Position numbers and translations under genes: made by a program. Below, piece after piece: positions 1 to 11,476 of a stretch of DNA of 64,000 nt. Within the stretch, counting starts at the first letter, position 1. Every line of letters starts with the position of its first letter. Origin of the DNA: Larix kaempferi (lineage: Eukaryota > Streptophyta > Pinopsida > Pinales > Pinaceae); NCBI GenBank assembly GCA_027924585.1, contig BSBM01000636.1, forward strand, positions 6,030,001-6,094,000, in the 5' to 3' direction. Under the pieces are notes generated by a model. It saw only the letters and a list, made by a program, of their open reading frames with translations, did not search any database and was not told the DNA's origin.

Positions 1-2852
1 AAGGAGGTGAGAAGGAGCAAGGGACAAGCTCAAGATTGCCCCCTAAAGTCTCAAGCTACGGTTTGCCGGACACCCAGTTTGGCGGCTCTAGAAAAGAACC
101 TCACGGAGTCTTCGGATGCGGATGTGAGTTGTGGGATACTTGTTAGATGACTAGTGGTGGTTTCCCTGCACTATACCCATTTGTGAGGCACCGCCCTTCC
201 CCGTGTTGTATCATGGCATGCTTACCTCAATGGACCCCGCTTTCCCGAGTTGTCTTAATGATCACATGATCTTTATCCTTGTCTTCCCATGTCCTTTGCC
301 TTGTTGTCCATATCACCTAGAGTCAGCAAAGTGGTCAATTCTATAGATGTGCATAGCATTTTAGTCTTTTGGAGGTGGTGGGCCCACTTCACTAGGGCCT
401 TGTATTATTTCGGGATTTAATGTATTTTTTATCACCATGTTATCATTTATTGCTTAGTAATGTACTAACTTGTATAATTGAGCATTGTCACTTCATGATT
501 GCATACAGGTTTCAGCTAGCACTATTGTTGACCAGATTTGACTTGGTCAAATTGGGTTGACTAGGCCAAAAATGGGCCCGAAAAAATGTTGCGATCGAAA
601 TTTCGATTTCGATCATTTATTATCTACAAGGGTTCCAAATGAGGATGAAATTGACGGAATTGCAAAATATTGAACCGTTTGAGAGATTTTTAATTATTAT
701 TGGTCAACTTTGACCTGTTTTAATTAAAAATCATGGATTTGGGGAAAATAATGCCAAAGTGATGGATCGGGGTCGTTCAAGTGGTCATCCCTACTACTTT
801 TGGGGTCCACGATCGCATTGCAGCAGACGGTTCGGCAATCCAGGCAATAAAAGTGGATCAAAAGCCCAATTTTCATCTTCAGCCATATAAACCAGCAGAA
901 AATACATGGAAATCAGAATTTGACTAAGGCAACTATAGGCAAATGGCAAAATCAATGGTTGGAAAAGGTAAAGGTAATTCCTAAGGTAATTTTGGTAATG
1001 TTTGGACATTAGATTTATGTTGTGGGGCCCTCATCTTGCCCAGCTCACCATGGGGGGCGAATTTGCCCATAAAGGGGCGTTTTTGACTATGTAGAACTTC
1101 ATATTTTATAAAGATTTTGTAATGGGACTTTGTCCAAGTGGTATGGGGGGCTAAAACAGCCCATAGGCACCCCCCAACCACATTTTATGTATTTTATGGG
1201 CCCCACTCTCCACTTGGGCATTTTTGAGGGTAACTCGCCCCCCCTCTAGAGATGATCTCCACCATTCGATTTTGTGGATTGGGGAGATGATCTCAACCCT
1301 CCGTTTTGGGGGGAAACCTATCTTGAGAGGGAGCCTTCTCTATAAGAGAATGGACTCACTCCATTTTACTTTTTCTTGGCATTGTAGAGACTTGACATTG
1401 AGATTATAGAGAGACATTCTTACTGAGTCACTTGTGATTTTGGAGTTGGATTCTTCTTGTGTTGATTGAGATCGCATTTTTTATGCATTGTTGATCTATT
1501 TGGGGTGTTCCCATATCTCCTTGAGCATTTTCAATTTGCAGGTAAAGCTGGCCACTAGGGGAAAACGCAGCTCTTGAGACAGGATCTCCTTGCTAGCGTT
1601 TTTCTTTGGGTTCTCCAACAGGGAAGTGAATTTACCCTCATTGTCATTCACTTTTCTCATTATTTGTCATCTCATTTGTTGTTTATTATTGTCATATTGC
1701 CATAGAAACTGATTTCATCTTCTCCTTGGCAGGTACAAGAAAAACGCCTCTGCTCACTCGTTGCTCCAAAAAATGTTGTTTAGCTCTGCACTTGATCTTT
1801 AGGGTGTGTCTTCAGCACGGGAATACCTTCTCCATTATTCGGGTACTAATCTTTTCTCCTTTCTTATAATCTCTCTTTCACTGTTTGATGCTAAGCTGCA
1901 ACCATTTAAAAAACCCCTAAAAATTGATAACTTAGGATTTCACCATAGGAATTTGTTCTAATTAAAAACCCAGTAATGATATATGCTTAAACTCTCATAT
2001 CTCAAGTTTCATTCGAATCCAACCCCGATTACCCTTAGAACTAGGAGCTGGTCACCTGCTGAATTCGCCCTCCTTGGGCATTTCAGCCAATCTCACTGTT
2101 GGGTTAATTTTTGGGTTGTGGGTAGTATTGATTCCAGATTAGAATGCCCTTTTACCTTAGGGAATCAAGTTTCAAAGCTTTTAGACTCCATTTGCCCATA
2201 ATTTTAGCACTGGTCCACCTGGCAAAAACGTCCCACTTGGGCGTTTTTCTCTTGCTGCTTAATTGGGTTGATTTGGGGTTCTGGGTACTTCTGATTTGAA
2301 TTTCTATTGTCATTTTACCTTAGGAAATCAAGTACCATCTTCTAGAAGTGATCATAAGCATCATTTTCTTGCTGCCCTAGGTCCATTTGACTCATTATCT
2401 GACCATTTACCTGGGCAGTTCACTACAGCATATCACTTTTATTTCATTGCAGCTCCCTTAATCATTTCAGCCATATAATCTCTTGTTATAATTGTAGTAT
2501 TTAACTATTTCTGATTGCTGGTCACTTATCTCATCACTCTTATTTTACTACTTGTGTCCACTCATTGGCTGAAATCAAACATAGGAGCTCATTTACACTC
2601 ATCCCTTGCTTCCATCTCTCATCTTTCTGTGTTTGGGTGTATTTGTTGTCTCTCAACCATCACTGGTTGAGCAGGGTCTCCCCCTTGACTTGGCCAAAGT
2701 GCATCGTCTAAAGTGACAGTAGCCTTGTCCGGCGTGACTTCCGTTCATTTGAGCGGAGGACCTGGCTATTGCCAGTTACACCCTCCTAGTTGTATCCTCT
2801 ACCATCCCTATTGGGATATCCACCACAAACAGCTAGAGAGTGTGTGATAACA
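1..2852 (+). mobile_element. LTR-A copy A1, 5' end outside window
   Basis: Non-coding 3' two-thirds of a long LTR. The first 40 bases recur at 27020 in copy A6, and the two copies stay alignable to their ends. The 3' terminus is GTGTGATAACA at 2842-2852, the end shared by the other LTR-A copies. The flank AGCCC is not a primer-binding site, so no internal retrotransposon region follows. A TATA-like box lies at 1341. No ORF above 75 codons belongs to it. It is probably a solo LTR, but the left end cannot be seen here. Confidence 0.75.
1341..1349 (+). promoter_or_regulatory. TATA-like box of LTR-A copy A1
   Basis: TATAAGAGA sits between the purine-rich GAGGGAGCC and ATGGACTCACTCC. The same block is at 28370 in copy A6. 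Other LTR-A copies have TATTTAAA or TATTTAAG at the equivalent place, followed by a CCTCATTGTAAA stretch. This is the likely core promoter of the LTR; no expression evidence is available. Confidence 0.45.
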
Positions 2853-2857
2853 AGCCC

Positions 2858-3300
2858 ATGGTATTGGAGGGCCCATGCTATTATAGCCCATGGTATTTGC
2901 ATATTGTAAATGATATAAAATGAGGTCTATGTAGGGTCATTAGACACATCGAGTGATCTAACTTGAGAGAGGGATTTTCTCAAGGGCTTTGGAGAAAGAG
3001 ATTTTCTCAAGCTATAAGACTGAGTCATTGACTGAGGAGGTGTGAGATTCCGAAGTGGATTGAGTCATATATCCAACTGCTCTAATTTCTGAAGCATTCT
3101 CTGTGAGTCAAAGTAATAAAGACAAACTATGTTGTTGGTTTTCCCCATTGGGGTTTCCAGGGTAAATACTTGTGCAAATTGTGTGGATGTTTTTCTATTG
3201 TTCTGCTGTGCATTCTCACTTTTATTTTCCAGTGTATTTCTGTTACTAAATTAGATGTAATGTTGCTGCATTAAAATTCTGGGAATAAAATTCAGTTGAA
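2858..3300 (+). mobile_element. Degenerate Ty1/copia LTR remnant
   Basis: Contains a stretch near 3128-3175 (GGTTTTCCCCATTGG, then GGGTTTCCAGGGTAAA) that resembles the 3' part of copia LTRs. The reverse complements of the copia LTRs at 49327-49966 and 63427-64000 carry the same kind of stretch. It follows the end of LTR-A copy A1 directly. No TG/CA ends or coding region could be fixed, so both boundaries are approximate. Confidence 0.35.
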
Positions 3301-3555
3301 ATAATAATCAGATCTGGAATTTAATAAAAACTAACATATGGCACCAATATATTAGTGTTGATTCCCTCCCCTGAAATAGTCACTTGTTGCAACTTGTCCC
3401 TATGAGTAGGATAGAGGTACATAGGTATGATGTATCCTATCCTACCCAATAGACTATGTGATCCAATGTGTTCTATCTCAAAACCTTTGTTGTGGTAGAA
3501 ACCATGGTTGTCGCTTAAGACCAACCGCAACCAAGGGGACTCCATATCTTATAAA
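3301..3555. other. No recognisable feature
   Basis: AT-rich unassigned sequence between the copia LTR remnant and the MITE. The longest reading frame here (reverse strand, about 74 codons) shows no family signature. Confidence 0.4.
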
Positions 3556-3563
3556 AGAGTAAG

Positions 3564-3818
3564 CAATGTTATCAGCACCAGAATCAGAACCGGACCCAGT
3601 CAAGGGTCAGACCAGGTCTGGACTGAAAACTGGGTTGAAGAACCAAGTGATGAGGGCTAGATGAGGGTTGATGCAGATAAAAACTGGCCCGAAGAGGCCA
3701 TATTGGCCAGCTCTGTCCCAAACCGTCCAGTTCAATAACCGAACCGATCGGTTCTTCAACCAGTCCAAATCCCACAAAAGCTGAAACCAGTTTGGATTGG
3801 TGGGTTTCAATAACATTG
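3564..3818. mobile_element. hAT-type MITE, 255 bp
   Basis: The element starts CAATGTTAT and ends ATAACATTG, a perfect 9-bp terminal inverted repeat. It is flanked by a perfect 8-bp direct repeat AGAGTAAG (3556-3563 and 3819-3826). An 8-bp TSD is diagnostic of the hAT superfamily. The interior has inverted and repeated CCAGTC, GGTTC and CCGGTT-like words. It has no coding capacity, so it would have been moved by a hAT transposase encoded elsewhere. Confidence 0.85.
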
Positions 3819-3826
3819 AGAGTAAG

Positions 3827-4104
3827 TTATCACTAATGATAAATATGATAAGCTGATGGAACCGTTGGTAATCAAATCGTTCCCATCAAACATAAACAGC
3901 ATAAGTATATTTAGGGCACTCTTCCTAGTACACATTAATGTAGACACGTATGGTAGGGGAATCTGAATACATAATAATATAATATGCATACATCTGGAAT
4001 ACAGTTTGACCTATGCAAACTTATGTGGGTGGGTATACACATCTTACCCAAGAATCTATGAAAACAAACAAATGAATGTATGCATGTGTATTTCTTTGTT
4101 TGTT

Positions 4105-4105
<1 letters not shown>
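3827..4105. other. No recognisable feature
   Basis: Unassigned AT-rich DNA between the MITE and the microsatellite. No ORF or repeat with defined ends was found. Confidence 0.4.
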
Positions 4106-4108
<3 letters not shown>

Positions 4109-4157
<49 letters not shown>

Positions 4158-4169
4158 TAGAGAGAGAGA
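4109..4169. repeat. Compound (GT)n(GA)n microsatellite
   Basis: About 15 GT units followed directly by about 15 GA units, with one AT interruption. It accounts for the overlapping open frames rich in Cys-Val and Glu-Arg on the plus strand and Ser-Leu/His-Thr on the minus strand, which are not genes. Confidence 0.95.
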
Positions 4170-4439
4170 ACTTTTACATGTATTCCAGGAATGCATTAAT
4201 TTGGGAAGGAATTTTGCCTGATAAGCTGTTATTTCCAAGGAATCTGCAATCATTGCAATGTACGTTATGTTTCAGGTGATTTCACTGCCATCAAATATGT
4301 TGATAAAATTTTCAGAAAAAAACACTGCAGTTGACATAAGTGTGAGCATGTATTTGACGGAATAAATATAGTTTTATCCAACAATCCACTTACAAGAATG
4401 TCAGAGAGCTCAAATTTCAGAGCCGAAGAGCCAAAGGTT

Positions 4440-4857
4440 GGTCGACATTTTTTTATTTTTTTTATTTCAAAATTTAAATTTTGTATATAGTTTAAATTTA
4501 ATTTTTTATATGTTTTAAATTTTAATTTTATATATATGTTTCAAATTTTACATATATATTTTGTTTTAAAATACAATATATTAACTTTTTATATTTTTTT
4601 TTAAGTTTTAATTTAAAGTTTTAAAATACAATGTTATATATGTATTTGTAATTATTATTACATATATGACATTGTATTTTAAAAATTTAAATTAAAACTT
4701 TAAAAAACATATATAAAAGTTAATATATTTTATTTAAAAAAATATATATATATATGTAAAATACAATGTAAAAATTAAAATACATATTACAATGTAATTT
4801 TTAAAATTTAAATTTTAATATATGTATTATGTATTATTTAATTTTATTTATTTTTTA
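4440..4857. repeat. Very AT-rich tract, probable 5' flank of hAT-1
   Basis: About 400 bases composed mostly of TTTAAATTT, TATATA and AAAATACAATG-like words, many in inverted orientation. It leads into the two palindromes upstream of the hAT transposase at 5645, so it may be the subterminal region of that transposon. No terminal inverted repeat or TSD could be confirmed because the 3' half of the element is missing. Confidence 0.4.
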
Positions 4858-5126
4858 AATTTCATTTGAATTTTTATAATTTGTTAAGTTTTTTTATTTT
4901 ATTTTAAGTTTTAGGTTAAGTTTTTAATGGTTTGACTTTGGCCTTGGCATGCTGATGCCATGACTGCCTACAAGGCATGTAGGCTGCCACTGTGGCAGCC
5001 TACATGCCTGTAGGCAGTCACGGCATCAGCATGCCAAGGCCAAAGTCAAAACTCAAACCATTAAAAACTTAACCTAAAACTTAAAATAAAATAAAAAAAA
5101 CTTAACAAATTATAAAAATTCAAATA
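4858..5126. repeat. Large near-perfect palindrome 1
   Basis: Arms of about 130 bp pair around a centre near 4991 (GCTGCCACTGTGGCAGC). The outer arms are AT-rich (TTAACAAATT, AAAACTTAACC). The inner arms are GC-richer, with GGCATGCTGATGCC and GGCATGTAGGC. Mismatches and small gaps are few. It would fold as a long hairpin in RNA or single-stranded DNA. It lies 0.5-0.8 kb upstream of the hAT-1 coding region. Confidence 0.85.
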
Positions 5127-5194
5127 CAAAATTAAAATGAAATTTAAAACAAATGTCAAAAACATAAAAAGAAATTATAAATTTATTTGAATTT

Positions 5195-5462
5195 TAAATT
5201 TCATTTGAATTTTTTAAATTTGTTAAGTTTTTTATTTTTATATTAAGTTTTATTTTAAGTTTTTAATGGTTTGGCCTTGCCATGCTGATGCCATGACTTC
5301 CTACAGGCATGTAGGCTGCCACAGTGGCAGCCTACATGCCTGTAGGCAGTCATGGCATCAGCATGCCAAGGCCAAACTCAAACCATTAAAAACTTAACAT
5401 TAACATAAAACTTAAAATAAATAAAATAAACTTAACAAATTAAAAAAAATCAAATGAAATTT
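5195..5462. repeat. Large near-perfect palindrome 2
   Basis: A second copy of the same foldback unit, with arms of about 130 bp and a centre near 5322 (CTGCCACAGTGGCAG). It is in direct tandem with palindrome 1, about 335 bp from centre to centre. Both share the GC-rich core and the AT-rich outer arms. A further partial AT-rich arm sequence (TTTGTTAAGTTTTTTAG) follows at about 5522. Confidence 0.85.
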
Positions 5463-5644
5463 AAGATTCAAATAAATTCATATTCTTTTTTATGTTTTTG
5501 ACATTTGTTTTAATTTTTTAAATTTGTTAAGTTTTTTAGTTTATTTTAAGTTTTTAACAAATTTAACAAATTACAATTAATTTTAATTCATAAATAAAAT
5601 TTCATTTTAATTGTTTTTAACTTTTTCCACTCAGATTGTCATCC

Positions 5645-7030
5645 ATGGCACATAAAGGATCTAGAAGGCCTCTTGATAAAGCATGGGAACATTGTGTCCG
5701 CGTGGTCCCAAGGCAAGACAATCAAGTCAAGTGCAAGTACTGTCCAACGACTATGTATGGGGGCATAAACAGGTTAAAACACCACTTAGCTCGAGTTGTG
5801 TGCAAAGATGTCATAGTTTGTGATGGCTGCCCTGAAGAAGTCACAGCAGAAATGAACGCTGCTTTGGAAAGCATCAAAGACCAAAATGCCAAAAGATCTA
5901 GGCTGAGGTTTGAAACTGCAGGGATGGGCAGATCTCCAATGGGACCCCCAAGTAGTTGTTCATCAAGTTTTGCACCAGGTGCTGCAGCAAGTCCATCTAT
6001 CACCTCTAATTTCTTCCTTCCTCGTACAACCCCGGGATCTCAACCTACCTTGGACAGCTTTAATGAAAGGAAAAGGAAGGAGGCAGATATGGCAGTGAGG
6101 AGGTTTTGGTACCATGACAGCCTCTCCTTCAACATTGCAAGGTCTCCATTTTATCAACCCATGGTAGATGCTATTGCAAGCGCTGGCCCTGGATACAAAG
6201 CCCCCTCATACAGTGCACTTAGGGGGAAAGATCTAGATGAGGAGTTGCAGTGTGTCAAGGAATAGTTGGAGAGCATTAAAAGCTCATGGGAGTTTATAGG
6301 TTGCACAATCTTGTCAGATGGGTGGACAGATCAGAGGAAGAGAACGATCATAAATTTTCTTGTGGCTTGCCCTAAAGGAACCATGTTCCTGAAATCTGTT
6401 GATGCATCCTCACATGTGAAAGATGCAAATCTGATATTTACATTGTTAGCAGAGGTTGTTGAAGAAGTGGGGGCCAAAAATGTTGTCCAAGTAATCACCG
6501 ACAACACAGCAAATTATGTGGCAGCAGGTAAATTGCTTTGTGCAAAATACCCTTCTCTTTTTTGGACCCCTTGTGCTGCCCATTGTATAGATTTGATTTT
6601 GGAGGACATTGGGAAGTTGGAGTGGGTGCAAGATGTGGTTCATGAGTGCAAACAAATCACCAAGTACATTTATAACCATGCTTGGGTGCTGAGTCTTATG
6701 AGAGGGCACACAAAAGTTGAGCTCAGTCGCCCTGCTGTCACACGGTTTGCAACCAACTTTCTCTCCCTCCAAAGCCTTCTTAATGAGTACCAAGCATTGA
6801 GACGGATGGTTAGTAGCAGGGAATGGATACATTACAAGGATAGCACAAAACCAGATGCAATGGCTATGAGCTTGTCTGTCTGTAGAGATAGTTTATGGGA
6901 GGAAGTCACTGAGATTGTCAGCATGACAGAACCACTTGTGAGAGTGTTGAGGATCATGGATGGTGACAAACCACCAATGGGGTATGTTTATGAGGAGATG
7001 GACAGGGCCAAAGAGGCCATCAAGGTCTTC
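5645..7030 (+). pseudogene. hAT-1 transposase, stop-interrupted and 3'-truncated
   Basis: hAT superfamily transposase, which binds transposon ends and catalyses cut-and-paste movement in the nucleus. From ATG 5645 the frame has a BED zinc finger (Trp14, Cys30-x2-Cys33, His46/His47, Cys53), a low-complexity Ser/Pro linker, then a DUF659 core with SDGWTDQRKR and VITDNTAN. A single in-frame TAG at 6263-6265 (codon 207) splits it. From about residue 460 the reading frame runs into LTR-B sequence (reverse orientation) and ends at 7141, so the last 30 or so codons are not transposase. The C-terminal hAT dimerisation region is missing, against a usual length of 600-750 residues. The 5' flank holds the palindromes at 4858-5462. 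The gene cannot make an active enzyme. Confidence 0.9.
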
Positions 7031-7342
7031 GGAGGAGGAGGAGAAGGAGAAAACCTCACCGATTATACTCGGCTAAAGGCAAAGCATAATCGACAAGGGA
7101 AAAAACTCCTTGGAATACCTTCTTTGATTGTTAAGTCCTAGGGAACCGAGTCACTCAAAAACCACCATGCTAGTACGCTTATTACAAACCCCGTGGGGCA
7201 CGGTCATGTACTACAAAACATTAAAAAAAAGGGGCCCTGAACATGCCAAGCTTGGAACTTCTAAACACTGAAAAGCACAAGTGATTGTGCAACACTGGCG
7301 GCTCACTGAAGTCCAACTAAAGTGTAACTTTAGGTGGTAACA
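7031..7342 (-). mobile_element. LTR-B fragment B1 (5' end of LTR, reverse)
   Basis: About 310 bp that align, reverse-complemented, with the start of LTR-B at 25445-25755. Shared landmarks are the TTACAAACCC block, GACTCGGTTCCCTAGGACTT and TATAATCGG, and the right end is GGTGGTAACA. The left boundary falls inside the hAT-1 transposase frame, so the rest of the LTR and the hAT 3' half were lost together. The right flank is GATCT. Confidence 0.75.
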
Positions 7343-8234
7343 GATCTCACTCTCGATTAACACACAGTGGGAAAGTTATCACTTTGCAAAGTAGCCTCAA
7401 TCTCTAGAGGTAAGGTCTACAAGGTTAGTATCTATTCTATGCATTTTACCCAATTGGTCATTTAAAACCCTTAAAATCAAAACCCTCATTTTTTTATTTT
7501 TCAGATCTATGGAGATCTAGCAATTGCATGGGATTAATAATTAAAACCCACCTCTATAATAATTAACACATTCCCGATCTAAAGTTTGGTGGACATCCGA
7601 CTCCATTTACCCCCCGATCTAAGGCACTAGGCCTCTTCAAGGGAGGTCACACTTTTTGGGTAGGTGGTCTTTTGCTAGATCTACGTCGTGGGTATTGCTT
7701 GTTCCTTCTCAAAGCCATAGATCCATTGAGTAGCAAACCCCCTAGTGCCATTTCATCTTGATCTTCACCATGTGGACCCCATTTTGACCATTTTCCTCAT
7801 TTTAAGGGTGGGCCCCACTTGAATATCCTCACTTGGCATTAGATCTATCTAGATATACTAATTTTAATCTATAAGTGGCCTTATATTTCATTGGTTGAAC
7901 ATTTGTCCATCTCTTAAGCCTATTCAACCAATCCCTAATTCCTTGGGTCCACTTATCCATTCTAGATCTAGATCCATTTACTCTTGATCTCTTCATATTT
8001 CAATCACATTTCCCTGGGAGGTCTTGAGTGGGTTCGCTAGCCTTCATAGGTTAGCTAGGGTCTCCCCCTTGGTCTTGCTTAGGCTTGATCTAAAGTGAAG
8101 AGTGCCTCGGTTAGCGTGACAACCAATTGCATTGGGAACCGTGGCATCTCTTGGGTCACCTCTTTGGTTATCCATTGCCTCTACCATCCTAGATAGGATA
8201 ACCTTTAGGGACAACTACAAGTTGTGTGATAATA
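7343..8234 (+). mobile_element. LTR-A 3' fragment A2
   Basis: Aligns with the 3' part of the complete LTR-A at about 22130-23610. Landmarks are ACCCACCTCTATA, CCCGATCTAAAGTTTGG, GTCTCCCCCTTGG, GCGTGACAACCA and the terminal TTGTGTGATAATA (final CA changed to TA). The left side is cut by LTR-B fragment B1. It is non-coding. Confidence 0.7.
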
Positions 8235-11004
8235 CCAGTATTTCCAGAGCCCAAAAGATGCTTTTACAATGAGGGGGTATCTTCTTTAAATAGGAATGAG
8301 AGAGGCCAAAACCCTAACCACTTTATGAACGAGTGGTTGAGATCAAAAGATAAATACAATATAATCAACGGCTATGATGAGCCGGAACAACATCACATGG
8401 ATCAAATCACTAAGAGGGGGTGCATACTCACTAAGGAGGCCCTAGGGGGGGTCGCACCACAATAAAGATGACTAGGACAAGTGAAAAGAGCACATGGTGG
8501 GGCTAGGAGGTATTAGTGTCCTTCACTAGTATCACCCCATGGCACAATGATATAAAATATGACTCAATAACATGTCAAAGTGACCATATGACCAAATCAT
8601 GGCCCCCCCTCAATGAGAGAATAATACATCAAATAACAACCCAAAGAGTGTGTGGACCCCACTGGCTGATGAAAGCTGAGCTGGAAGGTGTGGGATGCAT
8701 CACAAGTGACCTCTGAAAAAACCTCATGCCAATACCTTGCCTCATTTTCCCAAATCGAATTCCTCAGTGACCTTTTTATCCCATTTTATTCCTCAGTAAT
8801 CCACCGGAAAAACATCAAAATGCTTGTAACTCTCTGCCTGGTGTCCCGGACACAAATCTAACTGCACCAACATGTTTGGAGATGGGGTTATATGGTAATA
8901 ACAAGTGGCTGGCTCCCCCATCTCCTTTGTAGATCCCTAGGAGAACGTCCTAGATCAATCCAAATGCTGGACAGGCCATTTCTGCATGGAAAAACTGTAT
9001 AAAAGTGGAAATCTGACTATATCATCACTGGGAGTGCCTCAATGGACTCAGAAGGTCCAAATCTACTAGAGGTGGGTACCCATAAACCCTGTGGCAACAT
9101 GTATGATCATCTGTAGCCTCAGCCATACCCGGACAATATAAAGATAATGGTCTAAAAATAATAATAACCATAAAAAAATACATCAACCATCATATGAAAC
9201 CTGTGTCCACTATATGGAACCAACAAAGGTGTATCACAAGACCATAAATCATCATCCCATAACATCACTGGTCCAACTCATGTCGGATCCCATGGTTGAC
9301 TTGGTCAAACTAAGTTTGACCAGGTCAAGACTGATCAAAATATGACCCAAGCTAGAAAAGCCTGATGCTGCAAGTGCAAATGGTTAAGGCATTCTCTTTT
9401 AATCATTCTAATAGCAAGACTTGAAGTATTAAGCATCATTTCACTGGCAGTTAATAAATAATTATATCAAATACACATTTAAATAATCACTTACTCAAAA
9501 TAGAACCTCGAGGATATACTCATTTTGTAGACATGAACATTTTGCTAACAAAGGGTGAGGGTGAAGAATGCTAAGCTAAGAGAAAGGGATGATTTGACTG
9601 ACTCAACACTGTGATACTTTGGATGGAAAGGGAATACACACTTAAGCATATGTCGGATAATAAACACACAGGGAATGGCAATGTCTCACAAATGGAATAA
9701 GTTGTTTAGAAAGGTGCTTATTCAACCTTGGCAAATGTCTACAACTCACATCCAAGCTGAATCCAGCTCCGTGAGGGTCTTTTCTAGAACCGCCATGACT
9801 GGGTGCCCGACTAACCGTAATTTGAGGTTCTAGGGGACACTTAGAATTAGCTGTCCCTTACTCCATCTCACATCACAACCCGTAGGCTCCGTGAGGAATT
9901 AATCATTACATTTAATTTCCTAGCCAACAATCTTTGGATTTGGCATACATTTAACCACTGCTTGTTTAAGCCTTTAGGGCCCCTCTGGGATTTTGCATGT
10001 GCTTAGAAGCACAATTAATCGCCACTTTCATCCGAGGTGCATTTACATTTCAGTTCATTTAATTTCACAACCCTTTTTCATTGTGTTGAGAAGCACAGTT
10101 TCAAAGTATTTCCATGGGCTTTCACAAGAGATGTAACAATAGTTTCCACATGTTAGTAATGATGGTAGTACAATTTGCTTCAAGTTTTAGCCAACACAAC
10201 TCAAGCAACTAGGGGGATTCTCCACAATCAAGACCAAACATCGGGGCAACCGACTAGAGTGATCAAGGTATCAAATCCAACTCACCAAAGGGTAAGTTCT
10301 GTTGCCAACTCAGAGTCGAGACACAAACTATCAGGGATGCTATCCAACATAGAGGCAAAAGTGGGAAAGTCCTCCATATCACAGGCTGAGGTGTAAGTCA
10401 GGGTGAAAACCAAAAAGGGAGAGATAATGGATGGATGGGGAAAGTGAAGGTGATGCCTAAGCTAACAAGCCATAAAAGGTGGGAATGATCATGTCCACAC
10501 TCTTAAGAATTTAAAACCAATGAGTGTAAAACAAGAGCTTCTAATTCTGAGTAATTTAAATAATCAATAACAAACATATCCATATCATGTATATATATAC
10601 TGTCAGATCATGACCACTAGATACTAAGTCCAGCTACTAAAATGACCAAAAGAGCAAGATAATCAAAACCAATGCACATCATATACCTGTTGGGCCATAT
10701 ACATGTACCTGCTACCTGAACCATCTATAACCACTGAAAAAACTGTTGCTGAAGCTCTGGGCACTACACTGCTCTGTATGGGCTAAAAGGTCACCTCGGT
10801 CATCAAATCTGAGGTCGTGAGGCTCATTCTTGGCATAAGGTTCACTGCATGCCTGATCTAGGATTGCTCTGATATGTGAGTGATCATCAACAATAGTGCT
10901 CATCATAGGATGATCTCATCAAAACTATGTAAAGGTCTGACTCAGAAAAATACAATGAATTGCTCTGCAATCATGGTAGCCTGGCTACTATGGATGTGAT
11001 AATA
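8235..11004 (-). mobile_element. LTR-A 5' fragment A3, reverse
   Basis: Matches the 5' and promoter half of LTR-A in reverse orientation: TTTAAATAGG promoter box at 8285, the CTCACAAATGG block near 9690, the TTCTAGAACC block near 9784, and the terminal CTACTATGGATGTGATAATA at the right. It joins A2 head-on at 8234, without the 3' half expected on its left. The flank is GACCC at 11005. Open frames here are short and unsupported. Confidence 0.7.
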
Positions 11005-11476
11005 GACCCCATTGAGATGATTCTGGTATAGTCATGGTCCATATAGTGCAGAGCAGTCGGCCGGCAATGATGGTCATATGTAGATATTTCCAGCGACAGG
11101 TATATGGTTGAGCAGAGGTATATAATGGTTGCATTTAGATGTTCTTGTTGCTCTATAGTTGATGTTATTTACTGTGACTATGCATGTGTACTGATAGTGT
11201 CACTCTGAGTTTTGTTGTTTACAACCTGTGTGATGAGTGGTTAGAGAGTACTAGTGTAAGGTCATTAACTATGCTTGCTTGTATCCCCTTATTCACAAGG
11301 ACTTAGCTTTATTTGCTTTGATGGCATCACCTATCACTTTCTCCATTCACCCGTCTCTTCCGTTTACTGGTTTTATGACGACCTGTACTCTGACTAGTGA
11401 GATCAAGGATTTCCCCCACATAGACCTCATTGTTAGATACGACTCCATGTTTACCTTGTGTCTCGGCTCTGGAGTG
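11005..11476 (+). mobile_element. LTR-A copy A4, 5' segment (outer host of the nest)
   Basis: Forward LTR-A sequence comparable to 19260-19780, with the landmarks TTTGATGGCATCACC and TGTCTCGGCTCTGGAGTG. It stops at 11476 where LTR-B copy B2 is inserted, and resumes at 43683 after the duplicated GAGTG. Its own 5' terminus is not present. Confidence 0.75.

Noticed and set aside
4006-4279. Overlapping open frames of 65-71 codons on both strands
   Set aside because: They are created by the (GT)n(GA)n microsatellite; the residues are simple Cys-Val, Arg-Glu or Ser-Leu repeats.
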